Assembly: GCF_017312365.1 (NCBI RefSeq)
Contig: NZ_BLJI01000002.1
Coordinates: 342,139-406,138, forward strand
Direction of reading: 5' to 3'
DNA from: Chroococcus sp. FPU101
GTDB lineage: Bacteria > Cyanobacteriota > Cyanobacteriia > Cyanobacteriales > Microcystaceae
Length of the DNA stretch: 64,000 bases
A model generated the notes under the pieces. The model saw only the letters and a program-made list of their open reading frames with translations. It was not told where the DNA came from and did no database searches. Positions within the stretch are counted from its first letter, which is position 1. Every line of letters begins with the position of its first letter. The position numbers and the translations under genes were made by a program. Below are positions 18,919 through 29,566 of this stretch, one piece after another.

Positions 18919-19476
18919 ATGACTAAGCTGTTTGCCCTTGTTTTCCTTGCCGTTAGCTTTTCTTTTTCTAGTTCGACCAAACAGTCTTTAGCGCAATCAG
19001 AATGTTTTATACAAAGTCAAGATGGTCGTAGTATAGATTTAAGTCGTCTGTGTGGTGATGGACAAAACAAACCCCAAGCAACACCTCGTAATTCAAATTC
19101 TTTTACTTTAACTGTTAAACGGCGAATTGGCGGCACTCCCACTGTTGATGTTATTTTTAATGGTCAACATAGTTATGAAATGCTTTTTGATACAGGGGCT
19201 AGTTCTACGGTGATTTCTGCTGATATGGCGACTGCAATGGGTGTTAAGAAAGAACGGCAAATCATGGCAAGTACAGCAGGTGGCGTAGTTCCTGCTTATT
19301 TGGGTCGTGTCTCAATGCTGCAATCAGGAAATTTATCCCACAAAGATTTAGTGATTGGCATTTCAGATCATATTAGTGGTTTAGGTCTTCTCGGACAAGA
19401 TTTTTTTGGCGATTTTGATGTCACGATTAAACAAGATGTAATCGTTTTACAACGTCGCTTAGGTGCTAAAAAATAA
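18919..19476 (+). CDS. exported retropepsin-like aspartic protease
   Basis: 185 aa. Signal peptide at residues 1-25 (LFALVFLAVSFSFSSSTKQS, then LAQS). The protease domain begins near residue 62; active-site motif FDTGASSTVIS has D91. A second conserved Gly-rich motif GLGLLGQDFFGDFDV near 154-168 is typical of bacterial single-domain clan AA proteases that dimerise. A short segment with Cys29 and Cys45 lies between. Acts in periplasm or lumen by prediction; substrate unknown. Confidence 0.85.
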   Translation: MTKLFALVFLAVSFSFSSSTKQSLAQSECFIQSQDGRSIDLSRLCGDGQNKPQATPRNSNSFTLTVKRRIGGTPTVDVIFNGQHSYEMLFDTGASSTVISADMATAMGVKKERQIMASTAGGVVPAYLGRVSMLQSGNLSHKDLVIGISDHISGLGLLGQDFFGDFDVTIKQDVIVLQRRLGAKK

Positions 19477-19602
19477 ACAGGTTTGGCTTGTTTTTCGGGT
19501 CTGTTGCTAGTAAGTCTCCCGTTCCGTGTTAGCCTAGAGTATTGGTGTTAGATCAACACGGCAGAAGAAGCGACTACCAGAACAGTTTTAGTTTAAAGAA
19601 TT

Positions 19603-21732
19603 ATGCCTACATTTTTATTAGAAGTTGGTACAGAAGAATTACCCGCCGATTTTGTCGATGATGCAATTAGGCAGTGGAAGGAACGAATTCCTAAGAGTCT
19701 AGATACAGAATTACTCACCTCGACAGCAATAGAATTTTATGGAACGCCGAGACGTTTGGCGGTTTTAATCAAAGATTTACCCACTCAACAAAGCGATCGA
19801 ACTGAAGAAATTAAAGGCCCTCCACAAAGTACCGCTTTTAAAGATGGTAAACCAACTCCCGCCCTTGAAGGTTTTGCGCGTAAACAAGGGGTGAATATTG
19901 AAGATATTGAAGTCAGAGAAACCGAAAAAGGGGCTTTTATTTTTGTTAAGAAAAAAATCCCAGGTAAGAAAACGGCGGACATTTTGCAAGCATTAATTCC
20001 GCAATGGATCACGGGGTTAGAAGGAAGGAGGTTTATGCGTTGGAGTGACGGAGATCTTCGTTTTCCGCGTCCGATCCGTTGGTTAGTTGCTTTACTCGAT
20101 GATGCGGTTTTACCCCTTGAATTAATTAATGGATCGACTACCTTAAATAGCGATCATATTTCCTATGGTCATCGTATCTTACACCCAGAGGCGATCTCGA
20201 TTTCTACCGCATCCGCTTATTTAGAAACCTTACGATCTGTTTTTGTCGAAGCGGATCTAGCAGTGCGTCAAAAGACAATTATTCAACAAATTGAGGAACA
20301 AGCGACTAAATTAGGCGGTGTTGCTGAAATTTCTCCTAGTTTACTCTCTGAAGTGATTAACTTAGTTGAATATCCGATCGCTGTAGCGGGTAATTTTGAT
20401 TCAGAGTTTCTAGAACTTCCCCCCGAAGTGATTATTACTGTGATGGTGACACATCAGCGTTATTTTCCAGTTCAATCATCTAACGGTTTATTGCCTCACT
20501 TTATTACCATTGCTAATGGTGATCACAATAAAGCTAATATTATCGCATCAGGGAATGAACGAGTGATCCGCGCCCGTTTAGCCGATGCTCAATTTTTCTA
20601 TAAAGCAGACTGTGATGAACCTTTAGAAAGTTATCTACCGCAACTAGAAAACGTCACTTTCCAAGAAAAATTAGGAACCATGCGCGATAAAGTCGATCGC
20701 ATTATGGAAATTTCTCAATTAATTTGCGATCAATTAGAACTCGATCCCAGTATTCGCAGTGAAGTCGAAAGTACGGCGATGTTGTGTAAAGCGGATCTGG
20801 TAACGCAGATGGTGTATGAGTTTCCAGAGTTACAGGGGATTATGGGACAAAAATATGCTTTAGTCAGTGGTGAAAGCGCAAATGTCGCCCAAGGTATCTT
20901 TGATCATTATCTCCCACGTGGTGCAGAAGATGCAATGCCACAAACGATTACAGGGCAAATTGTAGGTTTGGCCGATCGCATTGATACTTTAGTTAGTATC
21001 TTTGGACTAGGTATGATTCCCAGTGGCTCGTCTGATCCGTTTGCCTTGCGTCGGGCGGCTAATGGTATCATTAATATTACTTGGAATGCTCAGTTACCGA
21101 TTGATTTAGCGCAAATCCTAGAACAAGCTTCATCTGATTTTGCAGTAGCACATCCCGATCAAACGTCTCCCTTGTCAGTTTTACAGCCGTTTTTTATCCA
21201 ACGAATTCAAACGTTATTACAAGATGCTCAGATTGATTATGATTTAGTCAAAGCGGTTTTGGGAGATAATGATCTAGAGTATACCGAACGAGCATTAAGA
21301 GATTTACTTGATGTCCGCGATCGTGCTTTTTTCCTTCAAGAGATCCGCAACAATCATCAGTTAGATGAAATTTATGAAACGATCAACCGTTCAACTCGTT
21401 TAGGGGCGAAAGGAAGTTTAGATACACAAACTCTCGATGCAAAATCATTGATTAATCCAGAATTATTTGAACAACCTTCTGAAAAAGCGTTTTATGAGGG
21501 ATTAATTGCACTTTTACCACAAACTAATATTGCACTTGCTGATCGAGACTATCAAGAGTTAGTGAACGGTTTGAAAAATATTGCGCCCGTCGTCAGTCAA
21601 TTTTTTGATGGTGATCAAAGTGTTTTAGTCATGGCTGATGATCCAAAGGTTCGTGAAAATCGTCTCAATTTACTGGGTTTATTACGCAATCATGCTAGAG
21701 CCATAGCAGATTTTGGTTTAATTGTCAAGTAA
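19603..21732 (+). CDS. glyS: glycyl-tRNA synthetase beta subunit
   Basis: 709 aa, typical. N-terminus [20 protein letters not shown] is characteristic; further conserved parts are [28 protein letters not shown], the HD-like region ([20 protein letters not shown]) and [12 protein letters not shown], with a C-terminal anticodon-binding-like helical domain. Works with the alpha subunit GlyQ, which is not in the window. An internal HIP1-like core is present. No Shine-Dalgarno of note; start fixed by homology. Confidence 0.97.
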   Translation: MPTFLLEVGTEELPADFVDDAIRQWKERIPKSLDTELLTSTAIEFYGTPRRLAVLIKDLPTQQSDRTEEIKGPPQSTAFKDGKPTPALEGFARKQGVNIEDIEVRETEKGAFIFVKKKIPGKKTADILQALIPQWITGLEGRRFMRWSDGDLRFPRPIRWLVALLDDAVLPLELINGSTTLNSDHISYGHRILHPEAISISTASAYLETLRSVFVEADLAVRQKTIIQQIEEQATKLGGVAEISPSLLSEVINLVEYPIAVAGNFDSEFLELPPEVIITVMVTHQRYFPVQSSNGLLPHFITIANGDHNKANIIASGNERVIRARLADAQFFYKADCDEPLESYLPQLENVTFQEKLGTMRDKVDRIMEISQLICDQLELDPSIRSEVESTAMLCKADLVTQMVYEFPELQGIMGQKYALVSGESANVAQGIFDHYLPRGAEDAMPQTITGQIVGLADRIDTLVSIFGLGMIPSGSSDPFALRRAANGIINITWNAQLPIDLAQILEQASSDFAVAHPDQTSPLSVLQPFFIQRIQTLLQDAQIDYDLVKAVLGDNDLEYTERALRDLLDVRDRAFFLQEIRNNHQLDEIYETINRSTRLGAKGSLDTQTLDAKSLINPELFEQPSEKAFYEGLIALLPQTNIALADRDYQELVNGLKNIAPVVSQFFDGDQSVLVMADDPKVRENRLNLLGLLRNHARAIADFGLIVK

Positions 21733-22173
21733 AAAATTAAAAAGAAGAACGAGAAAATGTAATTATTCTTTGTAAAACTCTTACAGTTCATTCTAAGAAT
21801 AGACAAAACCAATATAGTTAATCAATATTTTGTAGGGGTTTGGTTGCCAAACCCTTATTAATTAAGGAGCATCGATGAATCACCTCTAGAGAATGTGTTA
21901 CTTAGTGCGATCGTATTTTCGTTTTTTAATTTTTTTGTCTTTTGTTCGTATTTAATATAAAACAGTATATAAATTATATTTATATAGACTTGAGTGCTTT
22001 TTATGGGTTTCTCAGTTATAAATTTTGTTTTTACTCGCACATTAGCTTAATTATTCTGTTTTGCTACATATTTAAAAAATAAGACCCCTAGCAATCGCAT
22101 CAAACTTAGACAATAATGCGATCAATGAGATTTGAATGATAAGACAACTTCCAAGAGATCAGGAGAGGACACC
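21733..22173. other. intergenic region upstream of chlL
   Basis: About 440 bases, AT-rich. It holds one dispersed palindrome (21836-21854) and otherwise no gene I can support. It should contain the chlL promoter, but I see no clear -35/-10 pair. Short ORFs on the minus strand (21858-22040, 22106-22294) look random. Confidence 0.5.
21836..21854. repeat. dispersed 19-nt palindrome, copy b
   Basis: GGGTTTGG-ttg-CCAAACCC in the glyS-chlL gap, preceded by GTAG. Member of the family also found at 2980, 23059, 23111, 43131 and 47661. Confidence 0.75.
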
Positions 22174-23046
22174 TTGACATTAAAACTAGCTGTTTACGGA
22201 AAAGGCGGAATTGGAAAATCGACCACAAGCTGTAATATTTCGGCAGCTTTAGCCAAAAGAGGCAAAAAAGTTCTACAAATTGGATGTGATCCAAAGCATG
22301 ATAGTACCTTCACCCTGACAGGTTTTCTCATTCCCACCATCATCGATACGCTACAAGAGAAAGACTTTCACTACGAGGACATTTGGCCAGAAGATGTAAT
22401 TTATGATGGCTATGCTGGTGTAAAATGTGTAGAAGCAGGTGGCCCACCAGCAGGTGCAGGATGTGGTGGCTATGTCGTTGGGGAAACCGTTAAACTCCTC
22501 AAAGAACTCAACGCATTTGATGAATTTGATGTCATTCTCTTTGATGTACTTGGTGACGTGGTTTGCGGTGGTTTTGCTGCACCTTTAAATTATGCCGATT
22601 ATTGTTTAATTGTTACAGATAATGGTTTTGATGCCCTTTTTGCCGCGAACCGTATTGCTGCATCAGTAAGAGAAAAAGCGAGAACGCATCCTCTTCGTTT
22701 AGCAGGTTTAATTGGAAATCGTACATCAAAACGGGATTTAATCGATAAATATGTTGATCATGTAACGATGCCTGTTTTAGAAGTCTTACCCTTGATTGAA
22801 GATATTCGGGTATCGCGGGTTAAAGGAAAAACTCTGTTTGAAATGGCAGAGAGTGATCCATCTTTGAGCTATGTTTGTGATTATTATCTCAACATTGCCG
22901 ATCAGATTTTATCTCGTCCTGAAGGTGTTGTCCCCAGTGAATCACCCGATAGAGAATTATTCACTCTGTTATCTGATTTTTACCTCAATCCTAAAGAAAC
23001 TCCTGTGATGAGTGCCGATGAGGAATTAGATTTAATGATGGTGTAA
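22174..23046 (+). CDS. chlL: light-independent protochlorophyllide reductase, iron-sulfur ATPase subunit
   Basis: 290 aa when started at the TTG at 22174, giving (M)[16 protein letters not shown], the normal family start; AGGAGAGG lies 5 bases upstream (22161-22168). A TTG at 22132 would add 14 unmatched residues. NifH-like: P-loop GKGGIGKS, 4Fe-4S Cys in VKCVEAGG and [11 protein letters not shown]. ChlL delivers electrons to the ChlN-ChlB catalytic component for dark chlorophyll synthesis. chlN follows 134 bases later; chlB is not in the window. Confidence 0.96.
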   Translation: MTLKLAVYGKGGIGKSTTSCNISAALAKRGKKVLQIGCDPKHDSTFTLTGFLIPTIIDTLQEKDFHYEDIWPEDVIYDGYAGVKCVEAGGPPAGAGCGGYVVGETVKLLKELNAFDEFDVILFDVLGDVVCGGFAAPLNYADYCLIVTDNGFDALFAANRIAASVREKARTHPLRLAGLIGNRTSKRDLIDKYVDHVTMPVLEVLPLIEDIRVSRVKGKTLFEMAESDPSLSYVCDYYLNIADQILSRPEGVVPSESPDRELFTLLSDFYLNPKETPVMSADEELDLMMV

Positions 23047-23058
23047 ATAATATATTTT

Positions 23059-23077
23059 GGGCTTGGAAATCAAGCCC
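23059..23077. repeat. dispersed 19-nt palindrome, copy c
   Basis: GGGCTTG-gaaat-CAAGCCC between chlL and chlN, 12 bases after the chlL stop. Could attenuate read-through into chlN. Confidence 0.75.
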
Positions 23078-23110
23078 CTGCATTTAAACATTAAATCCTA
23101 GTATCTGTAG

Positions 23111-23129
23111 GGGTTTGGTTTCCAAACCC
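23111..23129. repeat. dispersed 19-nt palindrome, copy d
   Basis: GGGTTTGG-ttt-CCAAACCC followed by a short T-run, second copy between chlL and chlN. Two copies 52 bases apart in one intergenic gap. Confidence 0.75.
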
Positions 23130-23162
23130 TCCTTTTTAAAGCGTAACCAATTCCGAACATAG

Positions 23163-24581
<1,419 letters not shown>

Positions 24582-24617
24582 AATACTTGAATTTACAATA
24601 ACAGATTAGTTAAAATG

Positions 24618-24645
24618 AAAGGTGGGCAGGTTGCTCACCTTTTTA
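24618..24645 (+). terminator. rho-independent terminator after chlN
   Basis: AAAGGTGGGC (24618-24627), loop AGGTT, GCTCACCTTTTT; about 9 bp with a G-T pair followed by a T-run. Ends the chlL-chlN transcription unit. Confidence 0.85.
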
Positions 24646-24670
24646 TATAACTTTATAAAAATTTTAATTA

Positions 24671-24864
24671 ATGCCCAAAGAAGATATTAAACAAATTAAT
24701 AGTATTGCTAAAGATTTTAGAATGACTAAAGATGAAATAGAAGGATTTGGTGAATTTATAGAAGAAGCTAAACGTTTAGGAGATAGAGGAACAAAAAACG
24801 ATAGAGAGATTTTACATATGAAGAACTTAAACAAAAGGCAAAAGAATTTTTAGGCATTGAGTAA
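24671..24864 (+). pseudogene. small toxin-domain-like gene with frameshift
   Basis: Frame one gives MPKEDIKQINSIAKDFRMTK then FGEFIEEAKRLGDRGTKNDR; a one-base deletion near 24804-24808 (GATAGAG-AGAT) moves the rest to another frame, DFTYEELKQKAKEFLGIE, ending at 24864. Joined, this is about 64 aa and looks like the C-terminal domain of large polymorphic toxins (Rhs/CdiA tips with a conserved FxxFIEExKRxGxxGTxNDRGDFTYxEL pattern), from memory. It has no N-terminal delivery domain here. The following gene could be the cognate immunity protein. Possible non-functional cassette remnant or sequencing indel. Confidence 0.5.
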
Positions 24865-24901
24865 ACGTATTAAGTAAGAAACATATTAAATTTAAACAAA
24901 A

Positions 24902-25420
24902 ATGAAAGTTAACATTATTGAAAAAATTAAACAAGATCAATATTTAGAATTACTCCGAAAAATAGTTAGTCCGATAATTACTCTAATTTGTTGGTCAGTA
25001 AGAATTAGTTACGGTGATGAAGTTAAATTACATATTGGAGACAAAGTTCCTTATTCAAGTAAAAAGTTAATTTACCTAGAAAAAGGCTCTTGGGTTTTCG
25101 GAACTAGAGGAACCGACTGGAAACTGCTTTATCAAGATCAAGTCATTACAAGTTCTGTCTTAAATGTAGAAACCTTTGAACAAAAAATTAAAGTTATTGA
25201 AGGAAGCAAAATCAGTGACTTTGATATTCATTATCCTAGTTTAGTTCTTACTATAACTTTTAGTAATAATTATCATTTAATTATTTTACCAGATTTAGAA
25301 GATGATGATTCAGATGTAGCTTATTGGGAATTATTTACACCAGAGCATATGGTAATAGAAGTTAATCCTAGATTTACTTGGTCTTATCTTCCTTCAAATG
25401 TCCCTCTAACAAATTTGTAA
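24902..25420 (+). CDS. hypothetical protein, possible immunity protein
   Basis: 172 aa, acidic in its C-terminal half, no signal peptide. A first hydrophobic helix (ELLRKIVSPIITLICWSVRI) is followed by beta-rich sequence and ends with DDSDVAYWELFTPEHMVIEV then PRFTWSYLPSN. The SNxxHLxILPD...W.LFTPE pattern resembles immunity proteins of polymorphic toxin systems (DUF6188-like in character); this is an inference. It sits 37 bases after the toxin-like remnant on the same strand, the usual toxin-immunity order. Confidence 0.55.
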   Translation: MKVNIIEKIKQDQYLELLRKIVSPIITLICWSVRISYGDEVKLHIGDKVPYSSKKLIYLEKGSWVFGTRGTDWKLLYQDQVITSSVLNVETFEQKIKVIEGSKISDFDIHYPSLVLTITFSNNYHLIILPDLEDDDSDVAYWELFTPEHMVIEVNPRFTWSYLPSNVPLTNL

Positions 25421-25425
25421 AAATT

Positions 25426-26493
25426 ATGAAAGATGATCAACCTTCCTACACCGAAAAAACAGAACGCTTAAAAGCTTGGGTACAAATAGTTAAATCAATT
25501 ACCCCTTATATTTGGTTGCTGGTTATTTTGGTTGTTTTTATTCCTTTAATTGGTCAATTTTTTATCACTCGTTCTATTTCACAGAATATACCACAAAAAA
25601 ATCTTCCTAAAACTGAAATTGTTTCCATTACACCGCTTAAGCAATCTAATTTAGACCAAGCATTGCTAGAAGCTTTGCAAAATGCCGAAACCACCGCTAA
25701 AAATTCTGCATCAAAAGAATTAGATGACTGGATGGATGAACTGACTGAGCGAGTTGATACCAGTTTTTTACCTTGGTATTTTGACTATTTTAATCAAAAG
25801 AAAATTGAATTTACAGCCCCGATAACTTGGATGACATCAGTTGTTACACATTGGATAGATACTAATAATCCTTCACCGAGTCAAGCAGTAGCAGAAAAAT
25901 TAACTCAAGATTTTCAAACTGAGTTTGCTAAACGAGTCCTTCGTCCACAAGTTGAACAACTAAAACAAGAACGAATGACGAAAGAAACAACACAAATTTA
26001 TATTGATGAACTCAAAAATAATCTTGCTCAAGTTCAAATTAAATATGCCATTCCCCAAGTAGAATGGGAACGCTATTTAGAGGGGATTAGTTTGACGATC
26101 GCTGATACTGAAGGAAATTTATCTAATCTTTCGATGAAATTATTAGTAGGTGGTAGCACTTATTTTTTAGCTAAAGCAATAGTTCCAGTAGCCGTAAAAT
26201 TAGGTAGTAAAGTAATGGCAAAAATTGCAGTTAAAGGAAGTGCAAAACTCGCAGCTAAAACGGGTGGTGCAGTTGCTGGTGAATTAGGTTTCTTACCTTT
26301 TCTTGATCCGATTGTTGGTGTAGGGATTATTATTTGGGATGTTTGGGACTACAATCATACGGTGCAAGTTGAAAAGCCAATTCTTAGAGCAGCAATTTTA
26401 GATTATTTACAAGAGATTAAAGTTGCTTTACTCGATGACAATATTCTATCGGCAATTCATCAGATAGAGGAAAGTCTTATTAAATCAATTTAA
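25426..26493 (+). CDS. membrane-anchored protein of unknown function
   Basis: 355 aa from ATG 25426; the ORF is open upstream to 25378 but that overlaps the preceding gene. One TM at about residues 21-45 (WLLVILVVFIPLIGQFFITR), then a helical region with WYFDYFNQKKIEF and many charged residues. An Ala/Gly/Lys-rich hydrophobic stretch follows (about 235-295, including SKVMAKIAVKGSAKLAAKTG and LDPIVGVGIIIWDVWDYNHT). I do not recognise the family. The last hydrophobic part could be a membrane-inserting hairpin. It overlaps the convergent glutaredoxin-like gene by 9 bases. Confidence 0.65.
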   Translation: MKDDQPSYTEKTERLKAWVQIVKSITPYIWLLVILVVFIPLIGQFFITRSISQNIPQKNLPKTEIVSITPLKQSNLDQALLEALQNAETTAKNSASKELDDWMDELTERVDTSFLPWYFDYFNQKKIEFTAPITWMTSVVTHWIDTNNPSPSQAVAEKLTQDFQTEFAKRVLRPQVEQLKQERMTKETTQIYIDELKNNLAQVQIKYAIPQVEWERYLEGISLTIADTEGNLSNLSMKLLVGGSTYFLAKAIVPVAVKLGSKVMAKIAVKGSAKLAAKTGGAVAGELGFLPFLDPIVGVGIIIWDVWDYNHTVQVEKPILRAAILDYLQEIKVALLDDNILSAIHQIEESLIKSI

Positions 26494-26763
26494 GATTAAA
26501 TTCTTATTCAAGATATTTTCGATTTGTTCAACCGTTGCACGAGGAGAAGAACGAGGTAATGTTTTTTCACCTTTAGATAATTTTTGGACTAATACAGGTA
26601 CTTCATATTGATATGCTTCAAACCAGTCAGAATTAGTCGTAATATCTCTAATTTCTAAAGACCATGCTTGAGTTTTTATAGATTCAATTTGTTGTAATTT
26701 TTCTAGCAGTCCTTCACAAAGATGACAACCCACTTTACTGTACAAAATTAAATAGACATTCAT
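26485..26763 (-). CDS. glutaredoxin-like (DUF836) protein
   Basis: 92 aa with thioredoxin fold signature: MNVYLILYSKVGCHLCEGLL with redox Cys C13 and C16, cis-Pro region YEVPVLV near 56-62, and EIRDITTNSDWFEAY. Small glutaredoxin-like proteins of this sort are common in cyanobacteria; substrate unknown. 4 bases downstream of the RNase HI gene on the same strand, so the two are likely co-transcribed. Confidence 0.85.
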   Translation of the reverse strand: MNVYLILYSKVGCHLCEGLLEKLQQIESIKTQAWSLEIRDITTNSDWFEAYQYEVPVLVQKLSKGEKTLPRSSPRATVEQIENILNKNLILN

Positions 26764-26767
26764 AAAG

Positions 26768-27361
26768 TTAATCTTTTGTGCTGATTTCTATAACAATTCG
26801 TATCTTTCCATTATCTAATATCTCTGGTGACTCAACAATTATTCCTTGGTGAGCTTCATCTTGATTTTTTGGCTGACTGACTATAATCATGTCACCTTGA
26901 TTAAAAACATTAGTCTCTCTTGTGTTTGGTTTCTCAGTGGAAGAAACTTTGTTAATTGCTTGATCAATACATTCATTAACGGCTGCATCTGCTAAATGAT
27001 TATCTTTACGAGGAATCCAAATAATATTAATTTTATTGAATTGCGAGATTAAGCGACGAGCTTGATTAAATAAGTCTTGTAACTTATCACTTTTAACCTT
27101 CCATAATCCATTAACTTGATTGATAATTAACTGACTATCTCCTCTAACTTCTAAAGTTTTTATTCCCAATTGCTGCGCTTTTTCTAAACCAATGACTAAA
27201 CCTGTATACTCAGCTTCATTATTAGTCGCATATTTCATAAAATTACTAACAACAAAAGATTCATCCTCAGATAATTGAAGAACTGCTGCACCTGCGGCTA
27301 TCCCTGGATTTCCTCTAGAACCCCCATCAAAATACAGAATAGGTATTGTTGGCTTGTTCAT
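26768..27361 (-). CDS. RNase HI-family protein
   Basis: 197 aa. RNase H catalytic residues visible: D12 in YFDGGSRGNPG, E49 in TNNEAEYTGL, D75 in EVRGDSQLIINQ and D125 in NHLADAAVNE. The RNase H domain covers about residues 6-135; the remaining 60 residues form a small beta-rich tail (FNQGDMIIVSQPKNQDEAHQ) not found in E. coli RnhA. Degrades RNA in RNA-DNA hybrids. Operon with the downstream glutaredoxin-like gene. Confidence 0.9.
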   Translation of the reverse strand: MNKPTIPILYFDGGSRGNPGIAAGAAVLQLSEDESFVVSNFMKYATNNEAEYTGLVIGLEKAQQLGIKTLEVRGDSQLIINQVNGLWKVKSDKLQDLFNQARRLISQFNKINIIWIPRKDNHLADAAVNECIDQAINKVSSTEKPNTRETNVFNQGDMIIVSQPKNQDEAHQGIIVESPEILDNGKIRIVIEISTKD

Positions 27362-27869
27362 TGGTCAAATAAAATATAAATAATTTCTCTTTTAAATAAT
27401 ATAACATTTTCATAATAAATTAAATAATTTCATACTTGATTAATTAATTATTCTGTTGCGTTTTTTACCTTTTTAAGATAATCTTTTGATTTGTTTTAAT
27501 ATCAATAATTACCTTGATTTTGAGCTATTCATTTAATATTAAATTTTTGATTATAGCTTGCTAAATGAAACTGATGTGTTGTATACTGTATAAAATAGAT
27601 ATACTAGCGTAAGTCATAACTATTTTTAGTATTAGCGATCGCATAGAAGTAATAACAGCATTTTAAATGATATCAGAATGACTGATCAAGCGGTACTAAA
27701 AGAAAAACTTTTAAAAGCTCAGGTTTTTCCCATATTTTAAAGATAAACAGCTAATTATAGTAGCCGAACATCTCAAAAAAATCAAAATACCTCGGTAGTA
27801 TCGTATCATTCCGAAAAAAATTTTCCGTGATAACAGCAAGGTTATTCGGCATTGTAATGGTGACAAATG
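27362..27869. other. AT-rich intergenic region
   Basis: About 510 bases between two minus-strand genes. Very AT-rich, one HIP1-like octamer core near 27640. A 20-codon frame (from 27677, MTDQAVLKEKLLKAQVFPIF) may be a gene relic but is too short to support. No RNA gene recognised. Confidence 0.45.
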
Positions 27870-28451
27870 TTAATCTGGAAGGGCGAAACCCGTTCTAGGA
27901 TCGCGGATAAATAAACCGAGAACCAATGATGACATCACCATATCCCAAACTGGGGTTACTCGCTCTGCATCATCCACCCAATAATCGAACGTAATTAAAC
28001 ACTGAACACCAGAACCTAAACCGATCGCAATTCTAGAATAAGCGGGACGATTTTCTTGTGGATCGATAAATGCAATTTGAGTCCAGACAATACGTGCAGT
28101 TTGTCGCTTAAGTTGATGAATTTCCCCCATTTCACCAGGTTCGCGTGAATCATCCTCAACGACTTGTTTTAGAAGATTACGCAGTGGAAAATCTGTCCAA
28201 TCTGCGGGCGGCAATAAATTATAAGAAACTTCTAAACGACAATCATCATTTGGTGGCTTTTGATCAAGAAACTGGAACGAATTTTCTTGCGGTTCAAAAT
28301 GCCAATCATGAGGAACATCAAAACGTACCGCCCCTCGCCCTGCAACAAAGATCCGCGTATTTGGTTGAGATTTCCAGTTATGATCCTCTGCAAGTTCTAT
28401 AGTTTGTTTAACCCAATTCAGATCGTGCTTTTTGCGTTTAGACATAGACAC
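27870..28451 (-). CDS. conserved hypothetical protein
   Basis: 193 aa, no signal peptide or TM. Contains NTRIFVAGRGAVRFDVPHDW and a C-terminal part with IAIGLGSGVQCLITFDYWVD and WDMVMSSLVLGLFIRDPRTG. The layout resembles cyanobacterial proteins with a small alpha/beta domain that I associate with no known function. Start could be the second Met (MSKRKK). Separated by 111 bases from the pirin gene upstream on the same strand. Confidence 0.65.
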   Translation of the reverse strand: MSMSKRKKHDLNWVKQTIELAEDHNWKSQPNTRIFVAGRGAVRFDVPHDWHFEPQENSFQFLDQKPPNDDCRLEVSYNLLPPADWTDFPLRNLLKQVVEDDSREPGEMGEIHQLKRQTARIVWTQIAFIDPQENRPAYSRIAIGLGSGVQCLITFDYWVDDAERVTPVWDMVMSSLVLGLFIRDPRTGFALPD

Positions 28452-28562
28452 CTAGACAGTTAACTTCTCTTTTATTTTGACGCACTTTTTAGTAGTCGGT
28501 TAATCCAAATTCAACTAAGCTTAACTATCTTACAAGTAGACAGAGAAATATTGCTCCTTTTT

Positions 28563-29453
28563 CTACAAAGGTTGTTCTCTTTTAGATGTTTCTTCTGGTA
28601 ATGGAATAAATTCAGTTTCTCCCTGAACTTGAGCAAAACGTTTTTCTTTCCAATCTTGTTTTGCTTGCTCAATACGTTCAAGACGACTAGAAACAAAATT
28701 CCACCACTTGTATCTTTTACCCAAAGGTTCCCCACCAACAATGATACAACGAGCGTCACCCGTCGCACTGATGTCTACCGATGTTCCAGTAGTCAAAACG
28801 ACTAAACGATGTTGTTCGATGGGTAAATTATTGATGACGAGTCCTTCTGTAACACTGTAAACAGCTTGTTCTGTATAGTTCGCTGGTAGAGTAAACTGAG
28901 AACCCGCAGACATTTGTACATCTAAATAAATCATCGGTGAGAATGTTTGTACTGGAGAAGTTTGATCATAAGCTTCACCAGCAATTAAGGTAAAAGACAC
29001 TCCAGAAGTCTGCCAAGACGGTAAACTATTTGCCTCATGGTGTCGGAACCAAGGTTCTGTTTCTTCGTATTCATCTGGAAGGGCTACCCAAGTTTGAATC
29101 CCGTGAAGGGTTGCCTCTTTATTGCGTTCAGACTCAGGTGTTCTTTCTGAATGAACGATACCTTTACCTGCTGTCATCCAATTTACCGCACCAGGACTAA
29201 TTTCTTGGACACTGCCTAAACTATCACGATGCAACAACACGCCATCAAACAAGTAAGTAACTGTTGCTAGGTTGATATGAGGATGCGGTCTGACATCAAC
29301 ACCTTTACCCGGTGGAAATATTGCGGGGCCAATATGATCAAAAAAGATAAAGGGGCCAATTTGAGTCAGGATATCAGAAGGAAGAAGACGACGGGCTTGA
29401 AACCCCCCCAAATCTTGTACGTGTGGCTCAATGATATATTGAATACTATCCAT
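28563..29453 (-). CDS. pirin-family protein
   Basis: 296 aa, bicupin. Metal-binding region of the N-terminal cupin: DVRPHPHINLATVTYLFDG (His near residues 57-61), later MTAGKGIVHSERTPE with His101, matching the pirin His/Glu set. The C-terminal cupin includes GGEPLGKRYKWWNFVSSR. Pirins act as iron-containing redox regulators or quercetinase-like dioxygenases; substrate unknown here. Located just before the CRISPR-Cas region but with no visible link to it. Confidence 0.92.
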   Translation of the reverse strand: MDSIQYIIEPHVQDLGGFQARRLLPSDILTQIGPFIFFDHIGPAIFPPGKGVDVRPHPHINLATVTYLFDGVLLHRDSLGSVQEISPGAVNWMTAGKGIVHSERTPESERNKEATLHGIQTWVALPDEYEETEPWFRHHEANSLPSWQTSGVSFTLIAGEAYDQTSPVQTFSPMIYLDVQMSAGSQFTLPANYTEQAVYSVTEGLVINNLPIEQHRLVVLTTGTSVDISATGDARCIIVGGEPLGKRYKWWNFVSSRLERIEQAKQDWKEKRFAQVQGETEFIPLPEETSKREQPL

Positions 29454-29566
29454 GAGAGTGAGATAATCGGCGTAGTAGAATTCAAGCTACTTTTAACTAT
29501 TACCATCATTAGCAGATCTGTCAAGAGATTTGGTTTTAAAAAGAACTTTGATGACTTTTAAGTTTA

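Noticed and set aside
29277..29561. + strand ORF over the pirin start
   Set aside because: Antisense to the pirin gene, no homology character.
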